The position numbers and the translations under genes were made by a program. From positions 620,001 to 684,000 of the forward strand of contig OZ252150.1 of NCBI GenBank assembly GCA_965248775.1: a DNA stretch of 64,000 bases. Reading direction: 5' to 3'. This stretch comes from JBHHUI01 sp965248775 (GTDB taxonomy: Bacteria > Chloroflexota > Anaerolineae > Anaerolineales > JBHHUI01). Positions within the stretch are counted from its first letter, which is position 1, and each line of letters begins with the position of its first letter. The notes below the pieces were generated by a model, which worked only from the letters and a program-made list of their open reading frames with translations, was not told where the DNA came from and ran no database searches. Shown one piece after another: positions 43,187 to 51,964 of the stretch.

Positions 43187-44845
43187 ATGACAGAGATTGC
43201 TATCTCGGTTGCGCTTCACGATATTGTGCGCTTTGCGCTGCCAGCCAATTCAGAGTACTGCGTGGGTGCAGATGTTGCTGCGCGGCAGGTACGTTGGGCA
43301 GTGATTGTAGGTGTGCCATTACGCCGTCATGAACTCATGGAAGAGGGTGATATTGTCATCGTTGCCGAGCGCAGCGATGAGCCTGATTGGGAAAGCGCCC
43401 TAAGGCAGTTCGCGGAGATTGAAGTAGCGGCTGTGGTTGTGAATCGAACGGTGCCGTCGGATGCGCTCGAAATAGCCACTACTGCTGAATTGCCTATCGT
43501 CCGTGTTCCAAACGAAAGTGATTTGCGTGCCATTCACCGTGGAGTGCTGACATCGATCCTGCGCCAGGAAGCGCAGGTGGCGCAGCGCGGCGCCGAGATT
43601 GTCCGCGAACTGCAACGGCTGGCTGCCGATGATGATGCAAGTATAACCGCCCTTGCTGAAGTTATTGCCTCGGAAACCGGACATGGTGTGCTTGTACAAG
43701 ATAAGCGCTTAAAGACAGTTGCTGTGCAGCCGCCTGACGGCATGCCGAGCAAACTCTGGAATCGAATTGTTGGGCATCTCGGTGAGACTCGTTCCCTGCC
43801 CAATGGCTGGCGGGATCGTCGTGCGACTGCCCGCAAAGCGCGCGGACAGCTTGAAAGCCAATCCCTTGAAGATGGGATTGGGCGCATTGTGACTCCGATT
43901 GTCGTCGGCGAGTTGGCACGCGGTTACTTGAGTGTGATTGCGCCGGAAGACGGCCTGGATGCACTGGATGCACTCGCAGTCGAGCAGGGCGCGCAGATCT
44001 ATGCGTTGGCGATGTCCAAAGCCAAGGCCGTGAGTGAAACCACGAAACGTCTGCGGGGTGAGTTTGTAGATGCGGTGCTCGCCGGCAGCATCTCCCCCAT
44101 GGAACTTGAACGTTGGGCAGGGCGCCTCGGTCACAATGTCTATGCGCCGCATTCGGTTGTGGTATTTAGCTGGGGGGAAGGCCCGGATAGTCCTTCAACG
44201 CGTCGAATCGAAACCCTCGTGAACGGCGAGATTGGCATAGGACGCCATTCAGCGCTCGTACGCAATACAGGCGATTGGGTGGAATGTTATGTGGTCCTGG
44301 ACGATCCTGAATCACCGGAGAACGCCTTCAACCTGGCACAAGGTGTGCGCGACCAAGCCGAACGCGAATATCCGGAAACGCCTTTATTGAGCGGCATCGG
44401 ACGGCTTGCACAGCGTCTGGATGATTGGGTAGTCTCACATCGAGAAGCGACTCAGGCGCTTGCAACAGCGGGGCGCATAAAGGAAACGAAACCACTCTAC
44501 TTCGGAGATTTGAGCGTTTATCGCTTGCTCTTCCAGATTGAAGATCATCCTGAATTGGAACAGTTTTGTACTGAGATGCTCGGCAAGCTGCTTGATTATG
44601 ACGTGCAGCACAACAGTACATTGGTTGAAACGCTGTCCAAATATTTCTCGCGGCGAGGCAATCTGAGCCAGACTGCTGAGGCACTTTTCATTCACCGCAA
44701 TACACTCCAATACCGAATGGAACGCATCGCTGACATCACCGGCCTCGACCTCGACAATCCGGATACGCGGCTTGCTGTGCAGCTTGCCTTGAAAGCCTAC
44801 CGTCTCTTTCCGGCGAATGATCGCTTATCTCCAGGTTCATCGTGA
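43187..44845 (+). CDS. PucR-family transcriptional regulator
   Basis: 552 residues. N-terminal purine-catabolism regulatory-like domain (about 1-120: VALHDIVRFALPANSEYCVG, VRWAVIVGVP, ELMEEGDIVIV), a GAF-like or GGDEF-like middle part, and the C-terminal PucR HTH_30 domain (LVETLSKYFSRRGNLSQTAEALFIHRNTLQYRMERIADITG, here in blocks: ETLSKYFSRRGNLSQTAEAL, FIHRNTLQYRMERI). Family members sense metabolites and often control purine or amino-acid catabolism genes. It is 18 bases before proB, so it probably heads the proline/serine run and may regulate it; the purine genes at 60-63 kb are another possible target. Confidence 0.9.
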   Translation: MTEIAISVALHDIVRFALPANSEYCVGADVAARQVRWAVIVGVPLRRHELMEEGDIVIVAERSDEPDWESALRQFAEIEVAAVVVNRTVPSDALEIATTAELPIVRVPNESDLRAIHRGVLTSILRQEAQVAQRGAEIVRELQRLAADDDASITALAEVIASETGHGVLVQDKRLKTVAVQPPDGMPSKLWNRIVGHLGETRSLPNGWRDRRATARKARGQLESQSLEDGIGRIVTPIVVGELARGYLSVIAPEDGLDALDALAVEQGAQIYALAMSKAKAVSETTKRLRGEFVDAVLAGSISPMELERWAGRLGHNVYAPHSVVVFSWGEGPDSPSTRRIETLVNGEIGIGRHSALVRNTGDWVECYVVLDDPESPENAFNLAQGVRDQAEREYPETPLLSGIGRLAQRLDDWVVSHREATQALATAGRIKETKPLYFGDLSVYRLLFQIEDHPELEQFCTEMLGKLLDYDVQHNSTLVETLSKYFSRRGNLSQTAEALFIHRNTLQYRMERIADITGLDLDNPDTRLAVQLALKAYRLFPANDRLSPGSS

Positions 44846-44863
44846 GTTGGGACGCCACTTTCA

Positions 44864-45985
44864 ATGGAAACCCCCGCATATCAGCGCATCGTCGTCAAGC
44901 TGGGCACCTCCACGCTCACCGGCGGCGGCGACAGCCTTGTTCCTGCTCTCATCGTAGAGATCGTTCGGCAGCTTTCGATTTTACATTCAAATGGCTGCGA
45001 GATCATTCTTGTCTCTTCAGGAGCGATGGCGGCTGGGCGCGAACGACTAGATTTTCCTGACCTTCCCAAGACGATTCCACAAAAGCAAATGCTGTCGGCT
45101 GTTGGGCAGTTACGGCTGATGTCCATCTATGAGCAGCTGTTCGAAATCTTCGGGCTTACCGTGGCGCAGGTATTACTTACAAGGCGTGATATTGTTAGAC
45201 GCCGAAGTTATCTCAATGCACGCAACACGCTGCTTGCCCTGCTCGGGTCTGGCGTCGTGCCGGTTGTAAATGAGAACGACACCGTCGCGACTGAAGAAAT
45301 TCGAGTCGGCGATAACGATAATTTGTCCGCACAGGTCGCGAATCTGATAGATGCACAGTTGTTGTTACTGCTGACCGATCAGCCCGGATTGTTTACTGCA
45401 GATCCCCGCCGGGATAGTTCTGCTGTGTTTCTGCCGGAAGTTGCTGATCCGGAAATTCCGGATTATGTATGGAAAGCAGCCGGTATTGGAAACGGTCATC
45501 TTGGAACCGGTGGCATGACGACAAAATTGCAGGCAGCAGATCTGGCGCGTCGTTCCGGCACGACGACGATTATTGTGCGCGGCAGCGATCCTGATGTTGT
45601 GTTACGCGCAGTAAACGGAGAGCGGATCGGCACTCGTTTCACCGCCCTCACATCCGCACTCGAAAGTCGCAAACGATTCATCATGTCGGGCTGGGATGGT
45701 GCCAGTCGGGTGTATATTGATGGTGGAGCTGTGAATGCACTCGCGGGTGGCAGCAGCTTGCTCGCGGTCGGGATCACCCGAGTCGAAGGTGAGTTCCAAC
45801 GTGGCGATACCGTCGCAGTACAAAGTGAAGACGGTCGCCAAGTGGCACGCGGACTGGTCAGTTACCAGGCGGGGGATGTTGCTCGCATTCTTGGGAAGCG
45901 CTCCACTGAAATCGAACCTATCCTTGGGTATGAATATGGCCAGGCGGTTATCCACCGCGACCACCTTGTTTTAACGAAGGTTTGA
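44864..45985 (+). CDS. proB: Glutamate 5-kinase
   Basis: 373 residues. ATP-dependent phosphorylation of glutamate, first step of proline synthesis. Amino-acid-kinase domain with RIVVKLGTSTLTGGG, EIILVSSGAMAAGRERL, KQMLSAVGQLRLM, VLLTRRDIVRRRSYLNARNT, PVVNENDTVATEEIRVGDNDNLSA and GTGGMTTKLQAADLA, followed by a C-terminal PUA domain (about 275-370: GASRVYIDGGAVNALAGGSSLLAVG, in blocks: YIDGGAVNALAGGSSLL; GLVSYQAGDVARILG). Complete and intact. In tandem with proA. Confidence 0.97.
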   Translation: METPAYQRIVVKLGTSTLTGGGDSLVPALIVEIVRQLSILHSNGCEIILVSSGAMAAGRERLDFPDLPKTIPQKQMLSAVGQLRLMSIYEQLFEIFGLTVAQVLLTRRDIVRRRSYLNARNTLLALLGSGVVPVVNENDTVATEEIRVGDNDNLSAQVANLIDAQLLLLLTDQPGLFTADPRRDSSAVFLPEVADPEIPDYVWKAAGIGNGHLGTGGMTTKLQAADLARRSGTTTIIVRGSDPDVVLRAVNGERIGTRFTALTSALESRKRFIMSGWDGASRVYIDGGAVNALAGGSSLLAVGITRVEGEFQRGDTVAVQSEDGRQVARGLVSYQAGDVARILGKRSTEIEPILGYEYGQAVIHRDHLVLTKV

Positions 45986-46009
45986 AGCGGAACGCTGAAG
46001 GAGTAATAA

Positions 46010-47275
46010 ATGATTGATCTTCAGGAAATGGGAAGGGCTGCGCGCCAGGCTGCGCGGAACATGGCGCGGGCCAGTCAGGAAATGAAAGACCGCGCGCTCG
46101 AGGCAATTGCAAGTGGCCTCGAAGAAAAGCAGGCCGAGATCGAAGCAGTCAACCAGAGTGTTGTCGAAGCTGGTCGAAGCAATGGATTGACCGAAGCTCT
46201 GATAGATCGACTGACGTTGACCCCAGCGCGCATTGCAGGAATGGCTGCCGATGTGCGCGCATTGAAAACGCTTCCTGATCCTGTGGGTGAACGCTTCGAC
46301 GAGCGCACATTGGACAATGGCCTGCGCATTCATCGCCAACGAGTACCGATCGGTGTGCTCGGTGTGATCTACGAGTCGCGACCGAATGTGACGATTGACG
46401 TGGCTGCCCTAGCAGTCAAGACAGGCAATGTCGCCATCTTGCGCGGTGGTAGCGAAACTATCCAATCCAATCAGGTTCTGGTGAGTATCGTCCAGGCTGC
46501 CCTAGGGAAGGCTGGGTTACCGCAGGCTGCTATTCAATTTGTCGATGATAGCGATCGGAAACATGTGGCTGAGCTGCTTCGCTTGCATGATTTTGTTGAC
46601 ATGATCATCCCGCGTGGAGGTAATCGCCTTCATCAGTTCTGTCGGGAAAACAGCACAATACCCGTGATCACTGGTGGCATTGGCGTTTGCCATTTGTATG
46701 TGGACGAATCGGCGGATCTAGCTGCATCCGTGCCGGTCATCTTCAATTCCAAAGTACAGCGCCCATCCGTTTGCAATTCGCTGGACACAGTGCTAGTGCA
46801 TAAAGCAATTGCGCAGGAATTTCTACCACAGGTGGTCGCAAACCTGGCAGAGGCAGGCGTCACTTTCCGCGCCGAGCCGCGTGCACTGGCGGTGTTTGGC
46901 AACGGGGCTGCTCCAGAGGTTGTACAACCAGCCGGTCCGGATGATTTTGATAAAGAGTGGCTATCTCTCGTACTCGGATTAAAAATCGTCGATGACCTCG
47001 AAGGGGCCATCGAGCATATTGCTGGCCACAGCACTGCACACTCCGATGGCATACTCACGCAGACTGAATCTCACGCAGAAAAGTTCCTCGATGAAGTCGA
47101 TTCCGCCGCTGTTTTTGTTAATGCCAGTACTCGCTTTAATGACGGTGCCCAACTTGGTTTGGGAGCAGAGGTGGCTGTCAGCACCCAACGCTTGCATGCC
47201 CGCGGTCCGATGGGGTTGCCCGAACTTACGACCTACAAATGGGTCGTGCGTGGAGATTACACTGCTCGAAGCTGA
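46010..47275 (+). CDS. proA: Glutamate-5-semialdehyde dehydrogenase (gamma-glutamyl phosphate reductase)
   Basis: 421 residues, full length. It reduces gamma-glutamyl phosphate to glutamate semialdehyde with NADPH. Seen: VPIGVLGVIYESRPNVTIDVAAL, NVAILRGGSETIQSNQ, MIIPRGGNRLHQFCREN, the catalytic Cys in RPSVCNSLDTVLVH, HSTAHSDGILTQTE and NASTRFNDGAQLGLGAEVAVSTQ (in blocks: NASTRFNDGAQLGLGAE). It starts 24 bases after proB with AAGGAGT at the right distance, and its TGA overlaps the ATG of the phosphatase gene (TGATG). Confidence 0.97.
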   Translation: MIDLQEMGRAARQAARNMARASQEMKDRALEAIASGLEEKQAEIEAVNQSVVEAGRSNGLTEALIDRLTLTPARIAGMAADVRALKTLPDPVGERFDERTLDNGLRIHRQRVPIGVLGVIYESRPNVTIDVAALAVKTGNVAILRGGSETIQSNQVLVSIVQAALGKAGLPQAAIQFVDDSDRKHVAELLRLHDFVDMIIPRGGNRLHQFCRENSTIPVITGGIGVCHLYVDESADLAASVPVIFNSKVQRPSVCNSLDTVLVHKAIAQEFLPQVVANLAEAGVTFRAEPRALAVFGNGAAPEVVQPAGPDDFDKEWLSLVLGLKIVDDLEGAIEHIAGHSTAHSDGILTQTESHAEKFLDEVDSAAVFVNASTRFNDGAQLGLGAEVAVSTQRLHARGPMGLPELTTYKWVVRGDYTARS

Positions 47276-48138
47276 TGACACTAAAACAACAGCCGGCAGT
47301 TTGGCCCATCACAGATATTGTCATCTTCGATTGTGACAGCACGCTTAGTTCGGTCGAAGGCATCGATGAACTTGCGCGCCTCACCGGCCAAGCTTCTGCG
47401 GTGGCTGATCTTACGCGTCGTGCGATGGATGGTGAGATTCCACTTGAGAATGTTTACAGTTATCGGCTGAATACCTCCAATCCAAACTCGTCACAGGTGA
47501 ACGACATCTGGCGCATCTATCGTGAAACCGTCATCCCAGATGCAGCGGAAGTGATCGCTGGCTTACAGGGGGCGGGCTGCAAAGTTTTTATCGTGAGCGG
47601 CGGCTTGATCGAACCAGTGCGGGATTTTGGGGTCTGGTTGAACGTCCCCCGTGAGCACATTTTTGCTGTGGACATGGAGTACGATCAGCTTTCGGGCCAA
47701 TGGTGGCGCTATTGGGAACAGGCCGGCGAGCACAACCCCAATGCGAACTACCTAGCCGTCAACGAGAATCCTCTCGCCGGAACCGGTGGTAAAAATCTGA
47801 TCATCGACCGCATTCGCAGTCGCTATCCGGGGCGCGCCATGTTGGTGGGAGATGGCCTTTCTGACCTGGAGGCTGCAGAACACGTGGACTTGTTTGTTGG
47901 TTTCGGTGGGGCAGTGATACGGGAAGTTGTAGAACAAGAAGCTTCCGTTTACATCAGCACACCCAACTTATCTCCAATATTGCCGTTGGCGCTCGGGCGT
48001 CTGGCTGACCGCTCTCAATCTCGGCGTGTTTTTCGAGATGGGCTACGCCGCATTGAGCAGGGCGAAGTGAAATTCAGAGAAGCTCTCAAACGGGAGTTGC
48101 TCCTCAAATCAATTTCTGCAGAAAAACGTACAGGATGA
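47275..48138 (+). CDS. HAD-family phosphoserine phosphatase-like protein
   Basis: 287 residues from the ATG at 47275, coupled to proA. HAD motifs: DIVIFDCDSTLSSVEGIDEL (motif I, nucleophile Asp), FIVSGGLIEPV (motif II Ser), the Lys of GGKNLIIDRI (motif III) and AMLVGDGLSDLEAAEHVDLF (motif IV). This is the SerB arrangement, and the next gene is serA, so it probably makes serine from phosphoserine. A C-terminal extension of about 60 residues (LPLALGRLADRSQSRRVFRDGL) is not typical of SerB. Overlaps serA by ATGA. Confidence 0.85.
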   Translation: MTLKQQPAVWPITDIVIFDCDSTLSSVEGIDELARLTGQASAVADLTRRAMDGEIPLENVYSYRLNTSNPNSSQVNDIWRIYRETVIPDAAEVIAGLQGAGCKVFIVSGGLIEPVRDFGVWLNVPREHIFAVDMEYDQLSGQWWRYWEQAGEHNPNANYLAVNENPLAGTGGKNLIIDRIRSRYPGRAMLVGDGLSDLEAAEHVDLFVGFGGAVIREVVEQEASVYISTPNLSPILPLALGRLADRSQSRRVFRDGLRRIEQGEVKFREALKRELLLKSISAEKRTG

Positions 48139-49721
48139 GTTTCCTAGTCATTATTTCTGACCACCTTAACAAAGCCGGGTGGGAAATTCTTCGAGAAGCA
48201 GAAGACGTGCAATTGGCGGGTCCCTTTGCTGAGCGTGAGGAGTTAATGACCGCACTCTCAGCTGCTGCTGCAATCATCATTCGCTCGGGCACAAACGTGG
48301 ACCGTGCATTGATGGAGCATGCGCCAAATTTGCGCGTCATTGCCCGTGCCGGTGCACAACTCGAAAATGTGGACATCGATGAAGCTACCCGACGCGGCAT
48401 CATGGTCATAAACTCGCCGGATGCGAATGTGGTTGCTGTCGCTGAGCACACCTTTGCAATGTTATTGTCGCTCGCACGCGAAATCCCCAGAGGACAAAGT
48501 TCGCTCCGCGCTGGACGTTGGGAACGTTTTGATATTGTTGGCTGGCAGCTTCAAGGCAAGTCGATTGGTCTCATCGGGTATGGTCGCCATGGTCGCGCTG
48601 TCGCCGCACGAGCACAGGCTTTTGGAATGCGTGTGTTTGCATACGACCCGTATATCGATTTCGAACATGCTCGTGAGCAGGGAGTTGAAGTCATCTCGTT
48701 CGGCGAGCTTGTTTCCAGAGCGGATATTATTTCTCTACATACTGTGGTAACTGAAGAGACACGCGGTTTGTTCGATGCCGAAGTTTTTTCTTCCATGAAG
48801 CCGGGTGCTTGGTTTGTGAACTGCACCGCTGCAGATCTTGTGGATGAAGCAGCATTGTTGCAGGCACTCGATTCCGGGCAGGTGAGTGCGGCAGCCCTCG
48901 ATACATTCTCACAGGAACCACCGCCCCCAGATAATCCTCTCGTCCATCATCCACATGTACTTGCAGTTCCACATCTCAATCAGAATACATTGGAATCTCA
49001 GCGCGACACTTCGTTGCGAGTCGCTTCCACTGTTCTTGATGCACTGCGCGACGAGGACTTTGTCAATGTAGTCAATTTGCCCTTTGGGAGGGCGGCCGAA
49101 TATCGCAAACTCAAGCCCTATCTTGACCTAGCGGAAAAACTAGGGAAGGTACAGGGCCAACTTGCAGACGGTGTAATCACGCATGTCGAATTACAAGTTG
49201 ATGGAGATGGTATGCAAACCCTCGTTCGGCCGTTGGCAACGGCGCTGTTGCGGGGCTTGTTGCGGCCGGTGGACGAACGAACGGTCAATTATGTTTGTGC
49301 ACCTGTGATTGCACACGAAGAAAACATTACAACCGCACAGGTGATCGGACTCGATCTGGTGAATTATCCGAATCTGATCTCATGTCGTGTTGTCTGGGAA
49401 GGTGGCGAGCGCACTGTTGCCGGTGTACTGTTTGCAGGCGCCGAGGCGAGGCTTGTGCAGTACGGCGAAGTGGAGATCGATGCCCGCCCGGAAGGGGAGA
49501 TTCTGTTTTTGGAGAATGAGGATGTGCCCGGGGTGATCGGTCGAGTGGGGACAATCCTGGGTGATAACGATATCAATATCGCAGGCTGGCGCTATGGGCG
49601 TGATATGCCCGGCGGTCATGCAGTCTCGTTTATAAATCTGGATGATCCCTGTCCGGCGGAGGTTGAGGTGAAACTGCGATCGATGCCCGAGGTCAAGACT
49701 GCAAAGATTGTAAAACTCTGA
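48135..49721 (+). CDS. serA: D-3-phosphoglycerate dehydrogenase
   Basis: 528 residues, long-form SerA: oxidises 3-phosphoglycerate with NAD+, first step of serine synthesis. N-terminal catalytic/NAD domains (LRVIARAGAQLENVDIDEAT with the substrate Arg, GKSIGLIGYGRHGRAVAARA Rossmann loop, AALDTFSQEPPPPDNPL, VLAVPHLNQNTLESQ with the catalytic His), then the intervening ASB domain and a C-terminal ACT domain (about 455-528: ILFLENEDVPGVIGRVGTILGDNDINIAGWR, in blocks: ENEDVPGVIGRVGTILGDND) for serine feedback. Note the sequence RAGAQLENVD where most SerA have RAGvGvDNVD, and PHLNQNT for PHLGAST; the enzyme is divergent but catalytic residues remain. Last gene of the run. Confidence 0.9.
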   Translation: MSFLVIISDHLNKAGWEILREAEDVQLAGPFAEREELMTALSAAAAIIIRSGTNVDRALMEHAPNLRVIARAGAQLENVDIDEATRRGIMVINSPDANVVAVAEHTFAMLLSLAREIPRGQSSLRAGRWERFDIVGWQLQGKSIGLIGYGRHGRAVAARAQAFGMRVFAYDPYIDFEHAREQGVEVISFGELVSRADIISLHTVVTEETRGLFDAEVFSSMKPGAWFVNCTAADLVDEAALLQALDSGQVSAAALDTFSQEPPPPDNPLVHHPHVLAVPHLNQNTLESQRDTSLRVASTVLDALRDEDFVNVVNLPFGRAAEYRKLKPYLDLAEKLGKVQGQLADGVITHVELQVDGDGMQTLVRPLATALLRGLLRPVDERTVNYVCAPVIAHEENITTAQVIGLDLVNYPNLISCRVVWEGGERTVAGVLFAGAEARLVQYGEVEIDARPEGEILFLENEDVPGVIGRVGTILGDNDINIAGWRYGRDMPGGHAVSFINLDDPCPAEVEVKLRSMPEVKTAKIVKL

Positions 49722-49849
49722 TTTAGGATCTGAATTATTCTGCAGGCACTGATTCGAAATTTTACTGATTCTTAGCTATGAGTTCGAAAATAATTCGAGC
49801 TGCAAGTCCATAAACGTGCTCTAAATCGCGAGCATTTATATTTTTGCTA

Positions 49850-49878
49850 TTGACGTCAGTACCTAGAAATGTTATGCT
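49850..49878 (+). promoter_or_regulatory. Promoter upstream of the SAM riboswitch
   Basis: TTGACG (49850-49855), 17-base spacer, TATGCT (49873-49878). Expected start near 49885, 25 bases before the riboswitch. The stretch 49722-49849 shows no gene. Confidence 0.55.
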
Positions 49879-49909
49879 GGCACTCAATTAACAATTACAT
49901 ATTGGATTG

Positions 49910-50033
49910 TTCTTATCCAGAGAGGTGGAGGGATCGGCCCTATGAAACCTCGGCAGCCGCTTGATGATCATTCTAAAATCAGCAAGTATGGTGCCAACTC
50001 CGACAGACAAAGTCTGGAAGATGAGATGGAATG
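49910..50033 (+). promoter_or_regulatory. SAM-I (S-box) riboswitch
   Basis: Contains the S-box core in order: CTTATCCAGAG, GGTGGAGGGATCGGCCC, TATGAAACCTCGGCAGCC, GGTGCCAACTCCGACAG and GAAGATGAG. The 5' CTTATC pairs with the 3' GATGAG to form P1. Binding of S-adenosylmethionine in this class promotes termination, here through the terminator at 50045-50076. A competing TGCGAG/CTCGCA pairing (50032-50046) could take part in the switch. Confidence 0.95.
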
Positions 50034-50044
50034 CGAGTTACTCG

Positions 50045-50076
50045 CACCCCGTTCTTTTCAGGCCGGGGTGTTTTTT
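50045..50076 (+). terminator. Intrinsic terminator of the SAM riboswitch
   Basis: CACCCCG (50045-50051) pairs with CGGGGTG (50064-50070), followed by six T (50071-50076). It is the expression platform: SAM bound gives termination before the transsulfuration gene. Confidence 0.9.
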
Positions 50077-50124
50077 ATTCTCGGTCAGCCACTCTCTGGT
50101 GCCAATCTCCTGGAGATGTTTGCT

Positions 50125-51363
50125 ATGTCGTCCGATGAAAATCAACACTCAATACCTGCGATTGACCAGGAGCAGCGCCCGTTGGGGCGGCTGACTCAAG
50201 CTGTTCATTCCGGCGCACGACGGAATAACGCGGTGCACTCACTAACGGATCCTGTCATTCATACTGCCACCTATACATTTGAAGACACAAATGACCTCAA
50301 AGAGTTCATGGATGCACGTCTATGGGGTCTGCAAGGCGATCGAACAGAGTACGGGCGCTATGGCAATCCGACCGTTTCGGCGGCGGAGGAACGACTCGCT
50401 GCGCTCGAGAACGCTCAACAGGCGTTATTGTTTTCTTCCGGTATGGCAGCGGTCACGCTGGCCCTGCTCGGATTGTTGCAGTCCGGTTCGCATCTTGTCA
50501 TCACGTCCGATTCGTATCGTCGCACTCGTCAGTTTTGTGCAAACTTCCTCCCGCGCTATGGCGTCGAATGCTCGGTTGTCGAGCCAGGCGATTTCAGCGC
50601 CCTCGAAGCCGCCATCCGAGAAGAAACACGTCTGATTGTTTCCGAATCGCCGACGAACCCATATCTCCGTTGTCTCGACCTTGAGAAACTCGCAGCGGTC
50701 GCGCGACGCCATCATGTAAAAACACTTATCGACGCCACATTTGCAACGCCGTTAAATTTACGGCCAATCGAGTTTGGCATCGACCTGGTCGTGCATTCTG
50801 GCACCAAGTATCTTGGCGGTCACAATGACCTGCTCGTGGGGGTTATTGCTGGCGACGAACAAATCATCGCATTGCTCCGTCAACAGCTCTGGGTATTTGG
50901 GGCGGTTGCGGACCCAACCAGCGCGATGATGTTGATCCGTGGCATCAAGACTCTGGGCCTGCGCGTAAAACAGCAGAACGAATCCGGACAGCGCATCGCC
51001 GAATTCCTGGATGAGCATCCAAAGGTAGCGCGTGTTTGGTATCCCGGTCTGCCATCGCATCCGGACCATGAAATTGCCAGTGCACAAATGTCTGGATTTG
51101 GGGGTGTTGTGAGTTTTGAGGTGCACGGGGATATTGATGCAGCCAGCCGGGTGGTGGATGGCGTTTCCATCCCAATTATTGCCCCCAGTCTCGGAGGCGT
51201 AGAGACACTTATCGAACAACCGGCTTTGATGTCGTATTACGAATTAAGTACAGCCGAGCGGCTGGCCGAGGGCATCAAAGATAATCTGATCCGGCTCGCC
51301 ATTGGGATCGAAGACGCGGATGACTTGATCGTCGACTTGAAAAAGTCGTTGGATAATGCGTAA
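50125..51363 (+). CDS. Cys/Met-metabolism PLP enzyme (cystathionine gamma-synthase/beta-lyase family)
   Basis: 412 residues from ATG 50125, preceded by TGGAG. A frame open from 49942 exists only because the riboswitch happens to lack stops and is not used. Motifs: SLTDPVIHTATYTFED, TEYGRYGNPTVSAAEERLAALE, LLFSSGMAAVTLAL, SPTNPYLRCLD, IDATFATPLNLRPIEFGIDLVVHS with the Schiff-base Lys in HSGTKYLGGHND, and GGVETLIEQPALMSY. Reaction type in the family: transsulfuration between cysteine and homocysteine, or sulfhydrylation. The S-box argues for methionine/cysteine metabolism; gamma-synthase, beta-lyase and sulfhydrylase cannot be told apart here. Confidence 0.9.
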   Translation: MSSDENQHSIPAIDQEQRPLGRLTQAVHSGARRNNAVHSLTDPVIHTATYTFEDTNDLKEFMDARLWGLQGDRTEYGRYGNPTVSAAEERLAALENAQQALLFSSGMAAVTLALLGLLQSGSHLVITSDSYRRTRQFCANFLPRYGVECSVVEPGDFSALEAAIREETRLIVSESPTNPYLRCLDLEKLAAVARRHHVKTLIDATFATPLNLRPIEFGIDLVVHSGTKYLGGHNDLLVGVIAGDEQIIALLRQQLWVFGAVADPTSAMMLIRGIKTLGLRVKQQNESGQRIAEFLDEHPKVARVWYPGLPSHPDHEIASAQMSGFGGVVSFEVHGDIDAASRVVDGVSIPIIAPSLGGVETLIEQPALMSYYELSTAERLAEGIKDNLIRLAIGIEDADDLIVDLKKSLDNA

Positions 51364-51448
51364 GGGTGAGGGAAGCGCAGTCCGGTAAGGCGCTGCTCGC
51401 AATAGGCTTTCGTTTTGCTTTTTTCTTAATCTATTCTTTGGTGAGCAC

Positions 51449-51949
51449 TCAGCGGCGAAGGATCGCGCGAATCATCACAGCCAAGCCTATCAGGATCAAG
51501 ACGATCGGCCAATACTGAATCAGCATTGTCGAGCCGCCGAGAAATGAGCTGAAGATGGTAAAGAGAACAGCACTGATGATGAGCAGAGTGAGTCCAGAAC
51601 TGATTCCCCCCCGCGAGTTCCCTGAGAGGACGCCTGCAAGAATAATTCCCACACCTACGAATGCAGGCATCAGAGTCCAAGCATAAGCCCAGCTTGCCCA
51701 ATCCCCGGTGGCATTCTGATAATAGAGCAGGCCGCCTACGCCGGTGATTATGGCAGCCGGAACAGCTAATCCAGGTACCCGTACGATGAGAGCCAGTACA
51801 AACAGCCCGGCACCGGCACCGATGATCAGCACCGGCAAACTCAGTTGTACGAAGCGTCCGAGAGCCGGTACTGTTTGCAATGCAAAGAAGAAGGCCCCCA
51901 GGACAATCAGCAATATTCCGCTTACGATGCCGGATCGACGACTACTCAT
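51449..51949 (-). CDS. Membrane protein, LiaF/DUF5668-like, 166 aa
   Basis: Six predicted transmembrane helices in pairs, beginning SGIVSGILLIVLGAFFFALQ and ending YWPIVLILIGLAVMIRAILRR (the WPxxLIxxGxxxL pattern of DUF5668/LiaF N-terminal domains). Function unknown. It lies 15 bases downstream of the DedA/VTT-family gene on the same strand and is probably co-transcribed with it. A loose hairpin with a T-rich tail lies in 51370-51425. Confidence 0.6.
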   Translation of the reverse strand: MSSRRSGIVSGILLIVLGAFFFALQTVPALGRFVQLSLPVLIIGAGAGLFVLALIVRVPGLAVPAAIITGVGGLLYYQNATGDWASWAYAWTLMPAFVGVGIILAGVLSGNSRGGISSGLTLLIISAVLFTIFSSFLGGSTMLIQYWPIVLILIGLAVMIRAILRR

Positions 51950-51964
51950 TCTTTACTCCTTTGT

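Noticed and set aside
49942..50124. N-terminal extension of the transsulfuration enzyme
   Set aside because: These codons are the SAM-I aptamer and its terminator; a Shine-Dalgarno and ATG at 50125 give the family-typical start.
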